A stretch of 51,928 nt of DNA from Ignavibacteriales bacterium (GCA_016177735.1 JACOUS010000005.1:1-51928), one strand, 5' to 3'; shown: positions 38,333-47,921, numbered from the stretch's first letter. Program-made: numbers and translations. The notes: generated from the letters alone by a model not told the origin.

Positions 38333-39643
38333 TCAACTCTTTTTATTGTTAGCCGCATCCTCAAGCATTTTTGTTGTGAGCGATTTCGGTCTTTCAAGCG
38401 GATAGCCCAGTGCTCTTGCCCAAATTATATTTGAGCTAACACCGAGTGCACGCCCAATTCCGAATAACACCGTATAGAATTCATATTCTTTAACGCCGTA
38501 ATACCATTGAATAACTCCCGATTGAGCATCAACATTGGGCCACGGATTTTTTGCTTTGCCTTGTTCAAGCAAAATGGGCGGAACAACTTTGTAAAGAAGA
38601 TCAACGTATTTAAATATCAAGTCATCCGGAAGATGTTTTAAGCAGAATTCTCTTTGAGCCATGTATCTCGGATCGGTTTTGCGAAGCACTGCGTGACCAA
38701 AACCCGGAATAACGTGACCGGATTTCAAAGTATCCCAAACAAATTTTTTCATTTCATCTTCTGTTGGAACTTTACCGCCCATCGTTTCCATTACACCGTG
38801 CAGCCATCTGAGCACTTCTTCATTTGCAAGTCCGTGCAGAGGACCGGCTAACCCGTTAAGCATTGCGCTGGTTGCATAATAAATATCGGAGAGAGCACTT
38901 GCAACAAGATGTCCGGTGTGTGCACTCACGTTTCCGCTTTCGTGATCGCTGTGCAGAATAAAATATAATCTCGATACATCATCGTACGGCTTATCGATGC
39001 CCATCATGTGAGCAAAGTTACCGCCGAAATCCAAATGCGGATCGCCCGCGATAATATTGCCGTCTCTGTATTTCAATCTATAAATGAATGCGGCAATCTC
39101 GGGAAGTTTGGCAAGCAGATTCATTGCATCTTCGTAATACGCCGCCCAATAATCATTCTTCTTCAAATCTTTGTGGTATTCTTTTGCAAAGATTGATTCT
39201 CTCTGCATAGACATAATTCCGGTCGCAAACATCGTCATCGGGTGTGAATCGCGCGGCATAGCACGGATAATATCAAACACATATTCGGGTACATCTTTTC
39301 TCGAATTAAATTCTTGATGTACCTCTTCGACCTCTTGTGCCGAAGGAATTTCTCCGGTTAAAAGGAAATGAAAAAATCCTTCTACATAAGGCATTTCGCG
39401 GTTTGGAACTTTCGGAAGTTTTTCCAGAACTTCAGGAATAGTTAATCCCCTGAAACGGATACCTTCAAATGGATCGAGATATGAAATATCTGTTACCAGG
39501 CTTTTAATATCTCTCATCCCGCCAATAATTTGGCTAACAGTAACTTCGTCAACTTTAACATTGCCGAATTCTTTTACCAATCGTTCTGTTCTTGGTCTTT
39601 CAGTTTGAATACGTTCGAATAGTTTTTGTTTCAATCCGGACAT
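38333..39643 (-). CDS. gltA: Citrate synthase, mitochondrial (eukaryotic) type
   Basis: Condenses acetyl-CoA and oxaloacetate. The catalytic set is visible: the first His in GPLHGLANEEVL, the second in PGFGHAVLRKTDPRY, and the Asp in NVDAQSGVIQWYYG. The pattern ALGYPLERPKS and the N-terminal GGMRDIKSLVTDISYLDP follow the mitochondrial si-citrate synthase, not the E. coli type II enzyme. 436 residues. GGAGGG precedes the ATG. The gene has its own terminator and no co-directional partner closer than hpnE (77 bp upstream). Confidence 0.93.
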   Translation of the reverse strand: MSGLKQKLFERIQTERPRTERLVKEFGNVKVDEVTVSQIIGGMRDIKSLVTDISYLDPFEGIRFRGLTIPEVLEKLPKVPNREMPYVEGFFHFLLTGEIPSAQEVEEVHQEFNSRKDVPEYVFDIIRAMPRDSHPMTMFATGIMSMQRESIFAKEYHKDLKKNDYWAAYYEDAMNLLAKLPEIAAFIYRLKYRDGNIIAGDPHLDFGGNFAHMMGIDKPYDDVSRLYFILHSDHESGNVSAHTGHLVASALSDIYYATSAMLNGLAGPLHGLANEEVLRWLHGVMETMGGKVPTEDEMKKFVWDTLKSGHVIPGFGHAVLRKTDPRYMAQREFCLKHLPDDLIFKYVDLLYKVVPPILLEQGKAKNPWPNVDAQSGVIQWYYGVKEYEFYTVLFGIGRALGVSSNIIWARALGYPLERPKSLTTKMLEDAANNKKS

Positions 39644-39720
39644 AATCCCTCCACTGTGAATGATTCTGTTTGGAATTTATTTAGTTGTTAGATGTCCGCT
39701 CGGCTTTCAAAGATTCACTA

Positions 39721-41019
39721 CTAAAAAGCAATCACTCGATCTGCAGCCAGTCTTCCACTTATAACAGCACTTTCAATTGTAGATGGCAAGCCGGTGTTTG
39801 TCCAATCGCCGGCTAATATGAAATTCCAAATTTGGTTTACAACTTTTTCTCTTGCACCTTCGGAATTGGTATCGGGAATAAAAGTTGCGCGTCTCTCTTT
39901 GACTATCTGATAATCAGTCACAAATCCTGTTTCGAAAATAGGAAAATATATCTCTAAATCCGAATATAAATCTTTTAGAATTTTTTCATTCGGTTCATTG
40001 ATAATTTTTTCTGCCGAACTTGTAGTGATAGAGATATGACCTTCGTGATTAAAGAGCCAATGAAATTGCGAGCCGACTAAACCGTAGAACTTTTTGCTGA
40101 AGGGATTCTGTTTGAGCCACAAATGGATATTGAGAATTGGAGAATATTTTAAGGAAGGTAAATTAAAATCGTTGGTTGATATATTTGAGTTATTAAAAAT
40201 TTTCTCGAGTGAATAAACCGGAACTGCCGAAATAACAAAATCGAAATCTTTGTAATGATTTTTATCCGTGGATACTTCCCGGATTTTATTTTGATCCGTC
40301 ACAAATTTGAGCACCCTTTCTGAAGGATTGATTGAACCGCCGCGGCTCAAAATATATTCTGCGGATTTTTGTGCGTAGAGTTCGCTCAAGCCGGTGTTAG
40401 GTACAACAATTGCCGCTGCTTTCGAACCATTTAAAAAAATCTGCTTGAGAATTCCGGCAAAAATTTTTGCAGATGCTTCTTCAACGGTTGTATTTAGTGC
40501 ACCGACCGTAATAATTTTCCACAAAGCTTCGATTGCTTCATCACTTTGTTTCTTTTCTTTGAGCCATTGCAAAACAGTCAAACCGCCGAGATCATCTTCA
40601 TCGCAAAAAATCAGATCAATAAAAAAATCAATCATCTTTAATCTCGATTTCATCGAGACAGCTTTATAATTAATAATTCCGTAGAGCAAATTAAACGGAT
40701 AAAAATGTTTCGGACTTTTCAATTTATATTCTTTGCCGCCGCGTTTTACAAAAGTTACATTCAGTGAGTCCTGAATATCCAATCGATCAAGCGCATTAAT
40801 TTTGCTCAAGAAATTCAATGTATCGTAGTAACAGCCCATCAAAATATGCTGACCGTTATCGTACGGGTTTTTTCCGTTATTATCTAGAATTGAATAGGCT
40901 CTGCCGCCGAGTTTTGGAGAGGCTTCGAGAAGTGTAACTTCAACGTTTTGTTCGGAGAGAAATACAGAGGCGCTCAATCCGGCAAATCCGCCGCCGATTA
41001 CCAAACATTTTTTCATCAA
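39721..41019 (-). CDS. hpnE: Hydroxysqualene dehydroxylase
   Basis: A FAD-dependent amine-oxidase-like enzyme that reduces hydroxysqualene to squalene. KCLVIGGGFAGLSASVFLSE is the dinucleotide-binding motif, LLEASPKLGGRAYS follows, and the C-terminal GDWTNTGLPSTIESAVISGRLAAD is the FAD-closing motif. 432 residues. The last gene of hpnC-hpnD-hpnE, it overlaps hpnD by 4 bp. Confidence 0.92.
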   Translation of the reverse strand: MMKKCLVIGGGFAGLSASVFLSEQNVEVTLLEASPKLGGRAYSILDNNGKNPYDNGQHILMGCYYDTLNFLSKINALDRLDIQDSLNVTFVKRGGKEYKLKSPKHFYPFNLLYGIINYKAVSMKSRLKMIDFFIDLIFCDEDDLGGLTVLQWLKEKKQSDEAIEALWKIITVGALNTTVEEASAKIFAGILKQIFLNGSKAAAIVVPNTGLSELYAQKSAEYILSRGGSINPSERVLKFVTDQNKIREVSTDKNHYKDFDFVISAVPVYSLEKIFNNSNISTNDFNLPSLKYSPILNIHLWLKQNPFSKKFYGLVGSQFHWLFNHEGHISITTSSAEKIINEPNEKILKDLYSDLEIYFPIFETGFVTDYQIVKERRATFIPDTNSEGAREKVVNQIWNFILAGDWTNTGLPSTIESAVISGRLAADRVIAF

Positions 41020-41858
41020 TACACTAAACTATACTTTGCCCATACACCAACCGCGATTGCGGCTTTTTCAAATTTGTTCACGCGGATTTTCTTTTCGAGC
41101 ACGTTGTATTCTTCATCAACAATTTTTTTCAGCAGTTTGGAATAGATGTGTTCCATTGCACGCGCCGGGAACATGGAAAGTTTGTCATCAAAATCAAGCG
41201 ATTGATCGGCTTTAACAAAATACTGCCTTGCGCGCTCGGCTTCAAATCTCATCAGTGCTTTGAAATTATCATTATAAGTTTTTTTGAAAAGTTCCGGCTC
41301 GGAGTAATTGTAATTGAGAATATCCTGCTGGGGAAGATAAATGCGTCCGCTGTCTGCATCGGTACCAACATCGCGCAAAATATTTGTTAACTGCATCGCA
41401 ACGCCAAGATTCACTGCATAATCTTTTGCCGATTTATTTTTGTAGCCGAATATTTCAATGCACATCAATCCAACTGTTGAGGCAACGCGGTAACAATATT
41501 GTGTTAAATCATCAAACGAGACATATCTTTTCCGCTGAAGGTCCATCTCCATTCCGATGATTAATTCAAAGAAAGGTTCTATCGGAATATTGAAGCGCCT
41601 GATAATTTCTGCAAGTCTGTTCAACAACGAATAATCGGATTGCCCGTAAAGAGCTTTTTGAAATTCAACTCTCCATTTGCGCAGCCGTTCATAGCGGATT
41701 TCGTCCGGCAGATTTCCTTCGTCAACAATGTCGTCCGTCTTCCGGCAAAAAGCATAAACAGTATTCATCGCATCTCTTTTTTCCGGCGGAAGAAGGCTGA
41801 ACGCGTAATAGAAACTGCTTCTGCTCTCTTTGCTTATTTGTTTGGATTGATCTATCAT
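41016..41858 (-). CDS. hpnD: Presqualene diphosphate synthase
   Basis: Condenses two farnesyl diphosphates to presqualene diphosphate. The first aspartate-rich motif is RKTDDIVDEG, the second DVGTDADSGRIYLP, and YCYRVASTVGLM lies between. 280 residues. It overlaps both neighbours by 4 bp. Assignment as HpnD over HpnC rests on operon position and closeness to phytoene-synthase-like HpnD; the two can be confused. Confidence 0.9.
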   Translation of the reverse strand: MIDQSKQISKESRSSFYYAFSLLPPEKRDAMNTVYAFCRKTDDIVDEGNLPDEIRYERLRKWRVEFQKALYGQSDYSLLNRLAEIIRRFNIPIEPFFELIIGMEMDLQRKRYVSFDDLTQYCYRVASTVGLMCIEIFGYKNKSAKDYAVNLGVAMQLTNILRDVGTDADSGRIYLPQQDILNYNYSEPELFKKTYNDNFKALMRFEAERARQYFVKADQSLDFDDKLSMFPARAMEHIYSKLLKKIVDEEYNVLEKKIRVNKFEKAAIAVGVWAKYSLVY

Positions 41859-42751
41859 CTAAAAGTAAAAGACTTTAGTAATAAATTAATGAAATCTGCT
41901 TTTGTTAATGCCGGACGAACATTTAAGACATCGTAATTATTTTTTTCGATCTTTCGTAAAATTTCTTTGCCGCCAAGTATCGTCATTTTAATTTGATACT
42001 TGAGCGAAGACGGAAGTTTTACAAGCAATTTTTTGCCGGTATCAAACATGCCGTCAATTCGTCCGATCTGATGCTTCAACAACAACATAAAGTTACTATT
42101 ATTTTCTTTAAGCCGAAATATATTTTCTTCTACACCAAAATTCTTCATCTCGTCGAGCGGCAGATAGATTCTCCCTTTCGAGTAATCAACTGCGGTATCT
42201 TGCAGAAAATTTGTTAACTGCAAAGCGGTGCAAACAGCATCCGAATATTTTATCGCTTCATTATCGCTGATGTTGAAAAGATCCAATATTATTCTGCCGA
42301 CCGGATTAGCAGAGTGCGTGCAATAATTCAAAAGTTCGGAAAAATTATTGTAACGTGTTTTGGTGATATCTTGTTCGAATGCACTCAACAAATCAAAAAA
42401 ATTTTGCGGCGGTAAATTTCTTTCTGTTACTGTGTTGTAAAAAGCAGACCAAAAACCATCATAAAATTTTTGATTGAGCGCATCGCTTAGTTTTTGTTTA
42501 TAATCCGAAAGTTGTTGGATGCGCTGTTCAATTTCATTATTCCCTTCATCGGCAATATCATCTGCTTGCCTTGCGAATTTATAAACAACCGCGATATGTT
42601 TTCTTAATTCTTTCGGGATAAAAAACGAAACGACCGGAAAATTTTCGTAATGAGATTTTGTGAAGCAGAGCGCTTCCCGGTAGGCATTTTCTATTTCTGT
42701 TGTGTTGGTAACTTTATACTCTGTAGTGTTAACACAAATTTTTTGATACAA
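41855..42751 (-). CDS. hpnC: Hydroxysqualene synthase HpnC
   Basis: Converts presqualene diphosphate to hydroxysqualene. SHYENFPVVSFFIPKELR is typical of HpnC near the N-terminus. The aspartate-rich motifs are RQADDIADEGN and DTAVDYSKGRIYLP. 298 residues. The start appears to be TTG (42751), since no in-frame ATG precedes the conserved region. It is first of the three overlapping genes. No squalene-hopene cyclase is in the window, so the end product cannot be deduced. Confidence 0.88.
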   Translation of the reverse strand: MYQKICVNTTEYKVTNTTEIENAYREALCFTKSHYENFPVVSFFIPKELRKHIAVVYKFARQADDIADEGNNEIEQRIQQLSDYKQKLSDALNQKFYDGFWSAFYNTVTERNLPPQNFFDLLSAFEQDITKTRYNNFSELLNYCTHSANPVGRIILDLFNISDNEAIKYSDAVCTALQLTNFLQDTAVDYSKGRIYLPLDEMKNFGVEENIFRLKENNSNFMLLLKHQIGRIDGMFDTGKKLLVKLPSSLKYQIKMTILGGKEILRKIEKNNYDVLNVRPALTKADFINLLLKSFTFR

Positions 42752-42773
42752 GCCGTTAACTTTTTTATTGAAG

Positions 42774-42857
42774 TGCCCAGAACAGGACTCGAACCTGCAC
42801 AGCGTTGCCGCTACTAGCTCCTGAAACTAGCGTGTCTACCAATTCCACCATCCGGGC
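42774..42857 (-). tRNA. tRNA-Leu (anticodon CAG)
   Basis: Acceptor GCCCGGA pairs with TCTGGGC. The anticodon loop TTCAGGA gives CAG, between stems CTAGT and GCTAG. A long variable arm (AGCGGCAACGCT) is typical of Leu, and the T arm has GGTTCGAGTCC. Discriminator A73 fits leucine. CCA is not encoded. Confidence 0.97.
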
Positions 42858-42896
42858 AATTTGTAAAGAGCAAAAACTCTACTAATCAATTATAGT

Positions 42897-43075
42897 TGGA
42901 CTAAAGTCTTTCATTGTATTTAATATCAACATTCCACTATCTAAAACTTGCCCGCCGAAGGTCGGGCTTGCCCGTAGATAGGCGGATAGTGGCAATTTTT
43001 CTCCAGTTATTAAAGAATTGCCACGGCGTTTACGTCGTGAGAACTTTGCAAGAAATTACAAACAGCTTCAGCCGC
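42897..43075. repeat. Long REP-like palindromic repeat (copy C)
   Basis: Same order of parts as copy B: GGACTAAAGTC (42898-42908); outer arms CCACTATC (42934-42941) and GATAGTGG (42985-42992) around TTGCCCGCCGAAGGTCGGGC; CCACGGCGTTTACGTCGTG (about 43021-43039); and CAGCTTCAGCCG near 43063-43074. Changes in one arm are often matched in the other. It fills the 315-bp gap between tRNA-Leu and the PBP1A gene, and I see no gene there. Confidence 0.85.
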
Positions 43076-43172
43076 AATTTGCGTAATAACTGTTCTAAAA
43101 AATATCTGTTTTGCATTAGCAAAAGAACTTGCCGCTCAAAAATACTGAACGCGCAAAACTAAAACAAAAATG

Positions 43173-45470
43173 TTATCGAATTTCTTTTGCTTCGTGCGGC
43201 AATCCTTTGTTTGTAGAGAATCTATTAGATGCTTTTATTGTTGTATCGCGGAATGCATCATAACTATCCGGCATGTCTTTGAGATTTACGATATCGGAAT
43301 AAATGCCGGTGCGGCAGTCGCCGGAATAAAGTTTCGGATCGCCCAATTCAAAAATAGATTCCCGGCAAAAATTTACAGACACAACATTTCCGTTTGCCGG
43401 CGGTTGAAAATCTTCGACGGGCAATTGCAATTGTTCGTAAACATCGTGCATAAAAATTGCCCAGATAGGAAGCGCCGCCCGTGCACCTTGTCCGTAATCT
43501 CCGGAAAAAGAAATTCTGTGATCATCAAAACCAACCCAGGTACCGCCGGTTAACTGCGGCGTAAATCCGATAAACCATGCATCCGCATATTCCTGAGTTG
43601 TGCCGGTCTTGCCGGCAGCCGGTCTTTGAAAATTATATCTGTATCGTGCGGCAACTCCGGTCCCTTCATCAATTGCCGAACGCATCATATCCGTTACAAT
43701 GTACGCAGTCTCTTCGGGGATTGCTTCGCTTGCAAGCGAATTAAATTTATCTATCAAAATTCCGTCTTTGTCTTCAATCTTCATTATCGAAATCGGTTCG
43801 TTGTAAATTCCTTTGTTGGCAAGCGTTGCGAATGCGCTTGTCATTTCAAGCGGAGTAACAAGCGAAGTGCCCAATGAAATTGAAGGATACAATTCAAGTT
43901 TACTTTTGATGCCCATCTTTTCTGCAAACCTTCCGATCTTCCAGAGCGGCGCATAATCATCGACAATCAAACGTGCCGCAATTAAATTGATCGAATACAT
44001 CAATCCTTGCCGGAGTGTTTTAAATCCGCCGGTCGAAAAATCAAAATTTTGCGGACTCCATCCGTTGTAATCAAATCGCTCATTAAGGAGCGGGTACGCC
44101 GGATAAAAGCCGTTATCGATTGCAACAGCGTAAACAATCGGTTTAAACGACGAACCGGGCTGGCGGTGGATTTGTGTAGTGTGATTCAACCCGTACAAAA
44201 ATTTTTGATTGCGCCCGCCGACCATCGCTTTTATCTCGCCGGTTTTAGAATCGAGCACAACAAAGCCAACTTCAATTTTTCCGCCGGTTTTTTTAACGGA
44301 ATCAATAAAAGCACGATTACGCGAGAGGCGGTTATATATTATTTTTTTCTCTTCGGCACCAGCTGCACTTCGGTATTCTTCTCTTCCCTTTATTGCTTTA
44401 TCAACCAAATCTTTCAGCACGGTTTGATAATTATCCCACTTAAAAAATTTATCGAATTGTTTCTGAAATTCGTTTATGTGAAGTTCAACAGCTTTGTTTG
44501 CGATGCGCTGCATGCGGCTGTCGAGACTCGTGTAAATATTTAATCCATCCTGATATAAATCGAATCCGTATTTTGATGAGAGCTTCTCCATCCGCTGACG
44601 GATATATTCAAGGAAGTGCGGTGCAATTGTTCCGCGGATTCCTTCTTCAATTCTTTTGTACGATAATTTTATCGGCTCGAGTTTCAATCTCTCACATTGT
44701 TCTTCGCTTAAATATCCTTCGTCAGCCATATTATTTAGTACAACGTTTCTTCTTCTAAAAGCGTTATCGTATCTTTCAAAAGGATCGTAATAAACCCACG
44801 ATTTGAGAAGAGCCACGAGCACTCCGGCTTCGGTAACTGTAAGGTCTTTCACATCTTTATCGAAATAAATTTTTGCCGCCATCTGAATTCCGTAAGCGCC
44901 GTGCCCGAACCATGATATGTTGAAATACATTTCAAGTATTTCTTGTTTGGTGTAAGTTTTTTCGATCTGTACTGCAGTAATCCACTCTCTAATTTTTCTA
45001 ACAACTGTGTCAAATATTGTTTCGTCTTTGATTTTCAATTCATATAAATTTTTTGCAAGCTGCTGCGTAATTGTGCTTGCGCCTTCGCGCCGGAAAAGGA
45101 AAATATTTTTCAGCATCGCTTTAATAAATCTTTCGACATCAACTCCCCAGTGATCGTAAAATTTTTTGTCTTCGGTAGCAATCAAAGCATTTATAACATG
45201 CGCCGGTATGCTGTCGATACTAACTTCGACGCGGTTCTGTTTGAAGAATTGCCCGATCAGTTCGCCATCCGCACTGTAAACATTGCTTGCCAATTGCGGT
45301 TTGGGATTTTCCAATTGTTCCAATGAAGGAAGTCCTTCAAAAACATAGAGCATGAGAAGTGCGATTGCCGCCGTCGCAATCAAACCTGATATGATCAAAA
45401 AATATCTGAGCGTTTTATTTTTTTTCTTTGGAGTTTTATTCTGCAAAGAAGGAGTTTGATTTTTAATCAT
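43173..45470 (-). CDS. Penicillin-binding protein 1A (bifunctional)
   Basis: Polymerises and crosslinks peptidoglycan. One N-terminal membrane helix; GT51 domain with ATEDKKFYDHWGVD and REGASTITQQLAKNLYE (catalytic Glu in ATEDKKF); transpeptidase domain with SxxK in PGSSFKPIVYA, SxN as SIN in MYSINLIAA, and KTG in AAGKTGTTQEYADAWF. About 765 residues. I prefer ATG 45470 to the upstream TTG at 45485. It overlaps the lpxH end by 8 bp, so expression is coupled to lipid A synthesis genes. Confidence 0.93.
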   Translation of the reverse strand: MIKNQTPSLQNKTPKKKNKTLRYFLIISGLIATAAIALLMLYVFEGLPSLEQLENPKPQLASNVYSADGELIGQFFKQNRVEVSIDSIPAHVINALIATEDKKFYDHWGVDVERFIKAMLKNIFLFRREGASTITQQLAKNLYELKIKDETIFDTVVRKIREWITAVQIEKTYTKQEILEMYFNISWFGHGAYGIQMAAKIYFDKDVKDLTVTEAGVLVALLKSWVYYDPFERYDNAFRRRNVVLNNMADEGYLSEEQCERLKLEPIKLSYKRIEEGIRGTIAPHFLEYIRQRMEKLSSKYGFDLYQDGLNIYTSLDSRMQRIANKAVELHINEFQKQFDKFFKWDNYQTVLKDLVDKAIKGREEYRSAAGAEEKKIIYNRLSRNRAFIDSVKKTGGKIEVGFVVLDSKTGEIKAMVGGRNQKFLYGLNHTTQIHRQPGSSFKPIVYAVAIDNGFYPAYPLLNERFDYNGWSPQNFDFSTGGFKTLRQGLMYSINLIAARLIVDDYAPLWKIGRFAEKMGIKSKLELYPSISLGTSLVTPLEMTSAFATLANKGIYNEPISIMKIEDKDGILIDKFNSLASEAIPEETAYIVTDMMRSAIDEGTGVAARYRYNFQRPAAGKTGTTQEYADAWFIGFTPQLTGGTWVGFDDHRISFSGDYGQGARAALPIWAIFMHDVYEQLQLPVEDFQPPANGNVVSVNFCRESIFELGDPKLYSGDCRTGIYSDIVNLKDMPDSYDAFRDTTIKASNRFSTNKGLPHEAKEIR

Positions 45471-46200
45471 TTTGGTCCCATTCAATAATCTCGAATGATT
45501 CTATAAATTTTCCGTAACAAGGTTTATCGAGCCAGGTTCCGAGGTTTACGTAAAAACCGTCATTGAATTTTTCAAAGCTTCTGATGTGGGAGTGGCCGAA
45601 TATAACGTAATCGTAACCGGAATTAATTTTTTGTTTTGCAGTTTCAAACAGCCCGTCGCCGGTTCCGTAATTTTTGTGTGCCGTATAATCACGACTTTTT
45701 TTGCTTGTGGAACTCGCAATCTTTACACCAATATCGGGATGAATAGTTGAATACAATCTCTGCAAAATTTTATTCCGCATAAATTTTTTCAGAATGTTAT
45801 AACCGGTATCGTTCTGCACAAGTCCGTCGCCATGCCCGATAAAAAAATTTTTGCCGTTCAACAAGAATTCTTCTGCATCGTGATAAAGAAGCACACCGAT
45901 TTCCTTTTCGAAAAAATCTTTGTGAAGAAAATCATGGTTGCCGATGAAGTAGTGAATTTTCTTTCCGCTTTCCGAGAAATAAGCAAGCGCGGCGAGCGTT
46001 TTGAAAAATCCTTTTTGAACTACACGTTTGTATTCGAACCAGTAATCAAAAAGATCACCGATTATAAAAAGTTCATCGCAGTTATCTTTTGCAAACGAAA
46101 GAAAATCCACAAGCCTCTTCTCTTTCACGCTCTCAATTTCTTTGCTTTGCAAACCAAGATGAATATCTGAAATGAAAAAATATGTTTTATTGTTTGTCAT
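45463..46200 (-). CDS. lpxH: UDP-2,3-diacylglucosamine diphosphatase LpxH-like
   Basis: A calcineurin-like phosphoesterase expected to make lipid X for lipid A. Metal motifs: FISDIHLG (DxH), IIGDLFDYW (GD), FIGNHDFLHKDF (GNHD), GHGDG, and IFGHSHIRSF (GHSH). 245 residues. GNHD replaces the GNRD of E. coli LpxH. It overlaps the M1 peptidase upstream (ATGA) and PBP1A downstream. Its presence implies an outer membrane with lipid A, though related phosphoesterases with other substrates exist. Confidence 0.82.
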   Translation of the reverse strand: MTNNKTYFFISDIHLGLQSKEIESVKEKRLVDFLSFAKDNCDELFIIGDLFDYWFEYKRVVQKGFFKTLAALAYFSESGKKIHYFIGNHDFLHKDFFEKEIGVLLYHDAEEFLLNGKNFFIGHGDGLVQNDTGYNILKKFMRNKILQRLYSTIHPDIGVKIASSTSKKSRDYTAHKNYGTGDGLFETAKQKINSGYDYVIFGHSHIRSFEKFNDGFYVNLGTWLDKPCYGKFIESFEIIEWDQND

Positions 46201-47921
46201 CTGTTATCGTTCTTTTTAACAAATTCCGCCAACAGCCATTTATCGGGGTCAAACAGAATTTCAGACGGCTTCTGTTTTGTTATCAGCAAAATCCTTTCTT
46301 CTTTTTGATCTACATAAAAAGTTTTTGCTTCGTTGCCGCCGTCTTGAAAAATTATTTTAATATCGAGCGGAAATTTATAAATATCGTAGCCCTTTTGTAA
46401 CTGTTCGAGAAAAATTTCTACGGTAAAGTTATCACTTTCTTTCTTCACCGACCAATCATAGTCCGCTTCAATAATTCCTTCGCCCTTGTAAATCCACTGA
46501 TCAAAAAAGAATTTCAACTTTTTGCCGGAGATTTTCTCGCAGATGTTTTTGAAATCTTCCGTGTCTGCATTTTTGTACTTATAAGTTTCAAAATAGTTCC
46601 GGATGATTTCAAAGAAAGCAGAATCACCGACTTCTTTGCGAAGCATGTGTAAAACCCACGCACCTTTATCATATACAAGTCTTGTGAAAAGCTGATCGCC
46701 GGGACTGTACAAAGTGCCGCTCGAAAATTTTGCGAACTTTGGAATCAGTGTTGTTTGGAGTGCTTCAAATCCGCTCTGCATTTCCCAGTAGAGCGCTTCC
46801 GAATAAGTAGCAAAGCCTTCATTCAGCCAAATATCTTTCCATGTTTTCGGACTTACGGCATTGCCCCACCAGCTGTGTGCAAGTTCATGAATAATCATAT
46901 CGCGGAAAAGTTTCATGCCGGAAAGATAGCGGGTGCCGATGCCGGTTATTGTTTGATTCTCCATTGCGCCAAGCCGCCAGCCGAATTCCGCAATACTATA
47001 TTTTTCTTTTGCAAAAGGATAACTGCCAAAAAGTTTTTCGAACGTGTTTAAATAATTTTTGTGATCGGAAAAATCTTTCATAGCTTCGTTAAAATTTTCG
47101 GGCAATGCATAGTAAGCTAATTCAACCGAATCTTTACTCATCGAAAAATATTTTTCGCTTTTGGATTTGTACTGCGCAGAATAAACGGCAACCAAATAAG
47201 TAGATATCGGATAAAAAGTTTTCCAGTGAAAGGTTTTTTTATTCCCTTCTATTTTTGTCTCAACAAGTTTTCCGTTCGAAAGAGAAGTGTACATTGAATC
47301 GTTAGTAATAAAAATATCGGTGAGCGCTTTATCATCCGGCAGATCGATGCACGGAAACCACGTTGATGCAAAGACCGGCTCGTTGAGAGTGTAAATCATG
47401 TAACCGTTTTTCACCTTGTCAAAATTGAACGAACCGAATCCAAGACTTTTGGGCTTCCCTTCATATTTTATTTTTACCGTAACTGTTTCGGGTAAAACAG
47501 AAACTGTACTTACACTCAAATTTGTTTCCGTCCTTTTGTAACCGGTTTTTGTTCCATCCATAGTAAGCAAATTAATTTTCATGTTGTCGTAAAAATTCAG
47601 GTCAATATTTCTTTGGCTTTTATCGTTAACTTTTATTTTGATTGCAGCTTCGCCCTTGATTTCCGAGAGTTCGGGCAGTAGTTCAATTTTTATGTCGTAG
47701 TGCAACACATCAAACGCACGCTGCGTCTTCGGGTTGTACTCCTCGATAAATTCTTCGTCAACATCGTTAACAAGCGAATTAATCGAAAACAATTCCGAAG
47801 GTTTATCAATCAGATAAGTCAAATATTTTATGCGCGGATAGATGAAAAGAAATCCGGCGATTAACAGAATCAATAAAACTGCCGATGATACAATTATTAT
47901 TTTTTTTGTTTTGGAAGACAT
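46197..47921 (-). CDS. M1 family zinc aminopeptidase, membrane-anchored
   Basis: An N-terminal membrane helix (about 7-27) is followed by a beta-domain and a gluzincin catalytic domain. The exopeptidase motif GAMEN is in RLGAMENQTITG, HEXXH is in MIIHELAHSWWGN, and the third zinc ligand Glu is in NEGFATYSEALYWE. 574 residues, shorter than the roughly 850-residue enzymes because the large C-terminal helical domain is absent. It is probably periplasmic. It overlaps lpxH by 4 bp and is divergent from glgC. Confidence 0.92.
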   Translation of the reverse strand: MSSKTKKIIIVSSAVLLILLIAGFLFIYPRIKYLTYLIDKPSELFSINSLVNDVDEEFIEEYNPKTQRAFDVLHYDIKIELLPELSEIKGEAAIKIKVNDKSQRNIDLNFYDNMKINLLTMDGTKTGYKRTETNLSVSTVSVLPETVTVKIKYEGKPKSLGFGSFNFDKVKNGYMIYTLNEPVFASTWFPCIDLPDDKALTDIFITNDSMYTSLSNGKLVETKIEGNKKTFHWKTFYPISTYLVAVYSAQYKSKSEKYFSMSKDSVELAYYALPENFNEAMKDFSDHKNYLNTFEKLFGSYPFAKEKYSIAEFGWRLGAMENQTITGIGTRYLSGMKLFRDMIIHELAHSWWGNAVSPKTWKDIWLNEGFATYSEALYWEMQSGFEALQTTLIPKFAKFSSGTLYSPGDQLFTRLVYDKGAWVLHMLRKEVGDSAFFEIIRNYFETYKYKNADTEDFKNICEKISGKKLKFFFDQWIYKGEGIIEADYDWSVKKESDNFTVEIFLEQLQKGYDIYKFPLDIKIIFQDGGNEAKTFYVDQKEERILLITKQKPSEILFDPDKWLLAEFVKKNDNR

